Assembly (NCBI RefSeq): GCF_014898815.1
Contig: NW_026515454.1
Span: forward strand, 1,488,001 to 1,552,000
Origin: Panonychus citri
Taxonomy: Eukaryota > Arthropoda > Arachnida > Trombidiformes > Tetranychidae
Direction of reading: 5' to 3'
Length of the DNA: 64,000 nt
In this document: in pieces, positions 57,837-64,000 of the stretch
Layout: each line of letters begins with the position of its first letter
How positions within the stretch are numbered: the stretch's first letter is position 1
The notes under the pieces: model-generated
Databases searched by the model: none
The model's input: the letters and a program-made list of their open reading frames with translations, nothing else
Told to the model about the DNA's origin: nothing
Translations under genes and position numbers: made by a program

Positions 57837-58757
57837 TCAAGTATCAATCGGTGGTTTATAATAATTTCGACATCTTTCATAGAATATCTGTGTCAATAAC
57901 AAAGAAAGAGAATATTGATCAGAAAATTTTCTCCAATAGAACCATAGGCCATCGATATACTCACTTTTCTACTTCGATCTTTGACCACTTCTTCGACATT
58001 GAGTGCAGTTTGGAAGGATCGTAACTATGAAAGAACAGAAAAGAAAAAAAAATCGAAAAAGGAAAATTAGATCAAAACAGTGAACATATTACAGAGAAAT
58101 TGTTTGACTATCGATCATCAATGGATCTTATTGAATTTAGAAATCCAAAGTCAACTTGGCGTAATCAATTTCTTGGTGAAGGTGAATGAGCAACAATCTA
58201 AATTGTTACAACGGTTTTGATTAATTAACAGAAAGAAAATCAATCCATACTCTCAACTGCTCCTTCTTCATCTGTTTGAATATCTCAATGTTATCCTTTG
58301 CATCTTTCAATTTTTGCAATTTCTCTGATGCTGATGAAATACATCTCTTAATGGCCTTTTCCCTGTTATTGTAAGATTCATTTAACTGTGAATAAAGAAA
58401 ATGAAATCAATTAATTAACAGAATCAAAGGAAAAAATGAATCATAAACTCACTTGAAACCATAAATCTTTACAGTCTCTTGTCAATAGGGAAACATCATT
58501 CTTGTGAGCATCAACTGAAATTGAACTATTCAGGACATAGACAATATTGTCATCAATTTTTCTCATCTTCATAATTTGATCCTAAATACAGAGGAAACAA
58601 CAATTAAATGAATGAATTAAATGAAAACAATTAAACACAATACAAGAAATAAACAAGGAAAAGGTTAACCGGTAAACCTTTGAGAGATTAAGAAATGAAC
58701 AGAAATTACATGAAAGGCGAGTAAATCATCACAAGAAGTTAAATCAGTTCCACTCAT
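57837..58757 (-). CDS. MIX23: MIX23 (CCDC58) mitochondrial intermembrane-space protein
   Basis: Five small exons, 58710-58757, 58453-58581, 58251-58385, 57965-58024 and 57837-57887, join in phase for 140 residues (human 144). Each is too short to stand out as an open frame. Matches to human CCDC58/MIX23: MRKIDDNIVYVLN; TRDCKDLWFQLNESYNNREKAIKRC; LNVEEVVKDRSRK; and the end YERCRNYYKPP. Four conserved cysteines (TSCDD, RDCKD, KRCIS, ERCRN) fit an oxidised helical protein of the intermembrane space that influences protein import. Splice phases are all 0, which makes the structure easy to check. Confidence 0.88.
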
Positions 58758-60358
58758 GGTAATTATGGATTAGAATTTAGACTAATTAAACAATTAAAGA
58801 AACACAATTAATACAAATGAAAAGAGAAGAAATAAAAACAAACCCTAGAAAAGAATAGAAAACAAATTGAGAAAAAAGAGAAAAAGACAAACACATGGTT
58901 TGGATTCTATTGGATAAAGTTGATGTTTCTCTCCGCATGAGGATAGTTAATTTTTTCTCCGTCTAATCAAATTAATCTCGTGTTGATTGAATTATTTGAT
59001 TAATTGTCTCAATCGTCTCCATTTAAAGTCATTGTCAATAAATAAAACAACATTGGTTCATCAAAATGTTGATTTTCTTGACTTAGTTGCAAATTGCAAT
59101 CAATTGAAACGTTTATATGAAGTTTATATTGGAATATGTTAGAATATTAGTTAATCAAATTAATCTGATGGAAATTAAAATGTTCATTATTAGTGATAAT
59201 TGGATTAACTTTTCCATCTAAATTAATCAAATTTCTTTTCATAACTGAGATGATTACCAGTTTTACTTTCATTTTCATTAATTATTCTTGCACTGTGATG
59301 ATTTCATTGGAAACAATAACAGAAACTGGATAAGATGGAGCTCGAAATTAAGTTAATTACATTACTTTAATTAACACCAACATAACAACACCAATAAGAA
59401 TCAAATTAATTGAATAAACTGTTTCAAAAAAAAAAGATTGAAAATCTTGATCATCTCAATTGATTGAGTCTTGCTCTCTAAAACTAACCAAATAAAAATA
59501 CAAGGAAAATATTGAAATAATTACTATTGTGCGACTACAATTAACAGCAATCAAGATGGAAAAGGATACAATTAAAACGCTCCAAATTAAAAGATTTGGC
59601 GAAAACTTCATCGATATTAGCTGGACTCGCCATCGTCGCCATGGTTGAGCCCGATAATCCCGTTCCAGATTATCTCCTGATGATATTCTGGTTCGAGTTA
59701 ATTTTGAAATATAATAATAAGATTTTGGTGAAAAATTCAATTTGAAAGTTAATTCAGTTGGTTATTGATAATTGTGATTGTGTAACAACAATAAGTTAAC
59801 TGATAAAGGTAATGATTTAATAACAATCAACAAATTCCCATGGAAATGAAAGGAAAACATTAATTTTTTGTCAATCATCATTTCTGATTAACTTTCAATA
59901 GTTTTTTTTCAATACTTTATACACAATATCATAGTACTAACATGGTTATGATGATGATCATCATCATCATCAGCATCATGAGAAAAGTAAATTGTTCAGA
60001 ACTCATATTGATTCTGATTCTGATTTTTTTCCTCTTTTACTTATATGTTTCAACTATACGGTGAACTATTTATATTATTAGTTAGTTGATTGTATTTTTA
60101 GTTGATAGAAAAAAAGAAGAGAAAAAAAATTCAGAAGAAACTTTAAAATCTAACAAGATGAGAGAGAGAAAGATGATGATTTTCATTCATGAAAAGATGC
60201 TGATGATTAATCATTCAGTCGGATACTGATTGTTATTGGTCAGTAAATTAGTCTGACCCTGGATATTGACCAATAGTTTTCTTGGTCCAGTTTACATAAG
60301 AAAAACATCTCATCTTATTAATGATTAACAATCGTCGTAATAATAACCCGATTGACTT
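58758..60358. other. spacer with a possible small minus-strand gene
   Basis: No certain gene. On the minus strand an ATG at 59642 in strong Kozak context (AACCATGGCG) opens MATMASPANIDEVFAKSFNL; an alternative frame nearby encodes a hydrophobic stretch (NLLIWSVLIVSFSILIAV). A TTTTTTTTTTGAAACAG acceptor-like site near 59425 is followed by a short hydrophobic frame. It may be a small membrane protein. 59811-59974 is a direct repeat of the window end. Confidence 0.3.
59811..59974 (+). repeat. long direct repeat, copy 1
   Basis: 164 bp match the last 164 bp of the window (63837-64000) with one mismatch (59820 A versus 63846 C). It includes TTCCCATGGAAATGAAAGG and ends in ATC repeats. Confidence 0.95.
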
Positions 60359-61318
60359 AGTAGTTATAAAAAGACCTTTCTAGGCCCTTTTTTCCTCTTT
60401 ATTTTCTCTTTCTTTTTCTCTTCAACAAATTGTCATCTTGTGACCGCGTTTTTATAAAATTTATAACGTTTCACTGTTTGAAAATCTTTATTAGAAATTT
60501 ATAATTGAAACTTTTAGTTTTAACGTAATTTCAACTTCACCATTTGAACTAAATTGAAACAATTGGCCAGGGTTTCCAATACTCAGCACTAAATTATCAA
60601 ATCCGATTTCTTTCGGTGGATCAACACGATTGGTGACCATAATCGGAATCGGTTGAGGTTAATGAGGGGTTTCATGAAAAAACTCATGTAACATTGAATC
60701 AATGTCATGTTGAGACAGACTCACCGAAGGATCATTAAGAAATGTAGGCCATTCCTCCTCTGGCGGGAAAATATCCTGTTCCATATTCGCAATTGTTTTA
60801 CTCTCTATCTCTTGAATCATATTATTCAGAGATGGTTCACTCTGGTTAAACACAGGAAGAGACTATACGAATGGTTTTTATCGAAAAGTTAAGTCTCCAT
60901 CACGACCTTATGTTGGTATTGTTTCAGATGAATCTGAAAAGTTTCTCAAAAAATTAGGAATTCCATGTAAAGATATGAGAAAACATGGATATGACCCGAG
61001 GTTGAATCGAATTGGTGATACTTGTTCATTTCATTTGAACCCTAATGGTAAATGTTCGAAAAAAGTTGTGAACAATTTGAAAAAGTTTTTTTGGTAATAA
61101 AAATTTTTAACCAATAACTCTTGACTCAAATTTATTTTTACAACATTTGACACGGGTTCGCGAACTTTAACTAAAGAGAAAAGAAAAAAGAAAATGAAAA
61201 GAAAGAGAAAATAGAAAGGAAAAAAGAAAGAGGAAAAGAGAGAGGTAGAACCTCTGGTGAAAAAGAAAGAGAAAAGAAAGAGGAAAAAAGGGCTCAGAAA
61301 GGTCTTTTTATAACTACT
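60359..61318. mobile_element. 960-bp TIR element with 5-bp target duplication
   Basis: Ends are inverted repeats of about 61 bp (60359-60419 and about 61258-61318) starting AGTAGTTATAAAAAGACC, with a few mismatches, GCCCTTTTTTCC and a pyrimidine-rich inner part. GACTT flanks both sides (60354-60358 and 61319-61323), a likely 5-bp target duplication. The interior holds a plus-strand frame of about 90 codons (60815-61099, containing RPYVGIVSDESEKFLKKLG and CSFHLNPNGKC) and a divergent minus-strand acidic frame (60659-60853, EEEWPTFLNDP). Neither resembles a transposase I know, so this is a non-autonomous element or deletion derivative. Confidence 0.8.
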
Positions 61319-61323
61319 GACTT

Positions 61324-62677
61324 AATTAAATGTCCTTTCCAATGACAAAATAAACAATTCAATCAACTGAATTGTTAATAGTAAGTTTTTTTAAAAAATT
61401 GTGAATGAATTTAAGTTTTTCAAGGTTACAAATTGAAATTCATTCAAATGATTTATATGAATTGTTAGGAAATCAATATATTAATAATTTGACAGCCAAT
61501 GACACAATTGAAATCCGTTAATCAGTTAATCTTACAATAGCTGAAGTGATAATTAGTTAATTTAATAATAAAAAAGTTTCAATCTAAATTGTTATTGTTA
61601 TTTTCTTGTATTTGAAATATTAATATATCACAACAATCAGAGAGAAAACAAAATTGAATAGATTAATTTAATTAACAATCGGAAGTAAAATCACTTTCAC
61701 CCAAATTTCCTTAAATTGTTAACAATTAACCTTTCAGATCACTTGGTATCTCGAACTAAATTAACAAAAAAAAAATCGTAAAAGCACCTAAGCGTCTCTG
61801 TCCGAATACAATCAACTGATTGTTAAAAGTTTCCTTTCTGATTAATTTTCATCTTATTTCTTGTTGTTAATTGTAGAGTTAATTGTTCTCATTAACTTTA
61901 ATCACTCTTTGTAACCAATAAATAGATGTAATAATAAATATCGAGAGTAAGTGTTGATAAAAAGTTCGATATGCAACAAAGATCAAGTGAAAATCATCGA
62001 ACCGGTGGAAACTTTTTCTTCATCGAAAATCAAAGGAAGGAAGAAAAAAGTAAATTCGAAAGAGACAAAGAGAGTGAGATGAGAGAGAACAAGAGAGTGA
62101 GAGTGATAGTGAGAGAGTGGGCAAAGTGGGAGTGGGAAATTGAATAACAATTAGCACCAGTTAACGTTATGTAAAAGTTGGTTGATCTTTTTGATTTAAT
62201 TGAAATCCAAATCAAATGATAGACTCATCGAAGTTGGAAAAATATTCACAATCAACTATTGATATAAGTTAATTGTTACCGTTTAATTTTTTTCGCTTTG
62301 TTTTTCTCGATGTTCAATTGAACAATTTAAGATTATGTTTAAAATAACTCATCACAACAACAATTAGAAATCGTATCCGATTGTGTTAATACCTTGGATT
62401 CAATTGTCTTCACGATATTCAAATTGTTTCATTGATTTAATTTTAAGTGAAAACGGGAAGAGTTAATTTAATCATCTTCCGATTGATCTCTATTAATAAA
62501 TTGTATTCTTTCAAGTGGATTAAGGGGGAGTGTGAGTGAGAGAGACGGTGAGACGAACATTTCGAAAGATATTAGAGTTCGAACTCATCTCGAATTGGTA
62601 ACAATTATCGTTCAACTGATCATCTTGACGGATTCAAGATTTTTGTGATTTGAGAAGTGAATTTAAATTGTGACAAT
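61324..62677. other. spacer and 5' flank of the last gene
   Basis: No supported gene. It should contain the promoter and 5' UTR of the gene starting at 62678. Confidence 0.45.
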
Positions 62678-63580
62678 ATGACTCGAAGTGTTTTCATTAT
62701 TGGCTTAGCTTGTGTCTTACAAATCTACATGGTGGTTACAGTTTCACAGATATTAACGGTCGACCCACCGGGTACGAGTTTACCAAAGATTTCCAAAGGT
62801 ACTCAGTCCACTAGTGAGGTTGATGTTGAATTGGACGCAGAGGAAACGTTTCGTCATCCCGCTTTCTTAATCCATGGTAATCCAATTTTGGGATTTTTCC
62901 AGCGTAACACTGGACATCGGCCATTAGCTCAGCTTCCAGCGGGAACGTTATTAACTTACAGTCCACCTTTAAGTCCAATGTTACGACCAGTGTCTACTCG
63001 TTTTCCCGATTCATCGTCTTCCGTTTCCGAGTTACCAAGTTCATGGAGTCCATTAGTTGCACCAGGAAATGGTGGTGATAAAATCTCATCAGGATCATCG
63101 GCTTCCGCTGAAGTGGAAGAAAACAAAAGTGAAGAGTCCAGGTCAGATGCGTCACCCGCTCGACCCTCTAACGATCCACCTTCTTTACCACCCCCACCAC
63201 CTCCTCCAACTTATCTCTACCCTCAACTTGCCCAACGGCCAATGTTACCCTATCGTCACCCTGGATTTATGCCTCAGGCTGGTTTACCGAACCGTGGATT
63301 TGGTATGATTAAAGATCACGGAACTAGTGAGTTAATACCCAAAGAGATTAAGGAAACCATTAGATCCGTAGAGACAAGTGATGAGGTCAAAGCATCCGAA
63401 GCCTCGGCAAAGGCCACTTTTATTCAGACCAATTGGATTGCGTTAATATCCTCACTCATTTTATTAATATCCGCTGCTCTCGGCGTGGTGGGTTATTTTG
63501 TATGGAAAGGTAGGATTGGTGATATTCCAGTTTCCACTCCACCCCTACCAACCTCCAATACCGCTGCCACGAGCAATTAA
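62678..63580 (+). CDS. predicted type I membrane protein, Pro/Ser-rich, unknown family
   Basis: A single-exon 300-residue protein. The ATG at 62678 is the first in frame and starts a signal peptide (MTRSVFIIGLACVLQIYMVV). The ectodomain is Pro/Ser-rich (PPSLPPPPPPPTYLYPQL), with an acidic region (EVEENKSEESRSD). One transmembrane helix near the C-terminus (WIALISSLILLISAALGVVGYFVW) is followed by a short Thr/Pro tail, so most of the protein would face outside. I do not recognise a family. A real gene is likely because the signal and membrane segments are coherent and the codon use is less AT-rich than the flanks. Confidence 0.75.
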   Translation: MTRSVFIIGLACVLQIYMVVTVSQILTVDPPGTSLPKISKGTQSTSEVDVELDAEETFRHPAFLIHGNPILGFFQRNTGHRPLAQLPAGTLLTYSPPLSPMLRPVSTRFPDSSSSVSELPSSWSPLVAPGNGGDKISSGSSASAEVEENKSEESRSDASPARPSNDPPSLPPPPPPPTYLYPQLAQRPMLPYRHPGFMPQAGLPNRGFGMIKDHGTSELIPKEIKETIRSVETSDEVKASEASAKATFIQTNWIALISSLILLISAALGVVGYFVWKGRIGDIPVSTPPLPTSNTAATSN

Positions 63581-63836
63581 ATATCCTCATAAATATTACA
63601 TAGTTTTATACATAAGTAAATTAATTCCCAATGGTTTTGATCAGTTTTCATTGATAATTGTAAAAAAAGATACTTAATTGTGTCAACACATTTAATCAAA
63701 TTTTGTATCAACTTTTTTTTTGTTTCTAATTACATTGTATCTTTATTTTTTTGTTCATTTGTGGGATAATTAAGAAAGCAGAGAGACAGAACAATTTGAT
63801 TGTGAGAGAAAAGGTATATAAATTTAATTGTTCATT
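63581..63836. other. 3' flank of the membrane-protein gene
   Basis: AT-rich, no gene seen. Probably the 3' UTR. Confidence 0.4.
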
Positions 63837-64000
63837 AATGATTTACTAACAATCAACAAATTCCCATGGAAATGAAAGGAAAACATTAATTTTTTGTCAA
63901 TCATCATTTCTGATTAACTTTCAATAGTTTTTTTTCAATACTTTATACACAATATCATAGTACTAACATGGTTATGATGATGATCATCATCATCATCAGC
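63837..64000 (+). repeat. long direct repeat, copy 2 (runs off the window)
   Basis: Matches 59811-59974 with one mismatch and is cut by the window edge, so the true length is unknown. Confidence 0.95.

Noticed and set aside
1..64000. CRISPR arrays, bacterial operons, riboswitches, replication origins
   Set aside because: Eukaryotic spliced DNA; the spaced trinucleotide runs are microsatellites without repeat-spacer structure.

Overview
The window is nuclear DNA of an AT-rich, intron-bearing animal. Every recognisable host gene is a conserved metazoan gene: CNOT3, RAB30, a C7orf50/WKF protein, CUL4, FOXJ1, a muscle-type myosin regulatory light chain, RFC2, MRM2, SBNO (strawberry notch) and MIX23. 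Introns are short with GTAAGT-type donors, coding exons are rich in Asn, Gln, His, Ser and Thr runs, and ATC/CAT and CT/GA microsatellites are frequent. This fits an arthropod; a spider-mite-like chelicerate (Tetranychus type) is my best inference, from texture and homology only.

Layout. 1-4745 holds the 3' part of CNOT3 (+). 5807-5881 is a tRNA with an Arg-type body but an AAC anticodon. RAB30 (-) spans 6699-9550. 10434-13471 holds two copies of a MOZART2-like gene flanking a C7orf50-like gene. CUL4 (-) spans 14123-16979. From about 17090 to 25900 lies a minus-strand non-LTR retroelement: an endonuclease/reverse transcriptase ORF with two frame breaks, preceded by five further co-oriented ORFs, three of which are related zinc-knuckle gag-like proteins. 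28972-33198 is FOXJ1 (+) with one apparent frame break. Next come a secreted Cys-rich protein (-), a myosin light chain (-), and RFC2 (-) head-to-head with MRM2 (+).

43041-50534 is a complete-looking ~7.5 kb DNA transposon with 15-bp terminal inverted repeats. It inserted 11 bp after the MRM2 stop codon. It encodes a CACTA-like transposase (-), a RING/B-box/coiled-coil/Tudor protein that resembles the piRNA factors RNF17/Qin (+), and a spliced third gene (+). Its DNA is unusually rich in CATG. A transposon that carries its own Tudor protein is the most novel system here; an anti-silencing role is a hypothesis.

SBNO (-) fills 51003-56034, followed by a tRNA-Gly(GCC), MIX23 (-), a 960-bp element with ~61-bp inverted repeats and a 5-bp target duplication (60359-61318), and a signal-peptide/transmembrane Pro-rich protein (62678-63580, +). 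The last 164 bases of the window repeat 59811-59974 with one mismatch.

Genes work together only loosely. CNOT3, CUL4, RFC2, SBNO and RAB30 are housekeeping genes scattered among mobile elements, and RFC2/MRM2 appear to share a 253-bp divergent promoter. All exon borders were read by eye from GT/AG sites and homology, so they are predictions.
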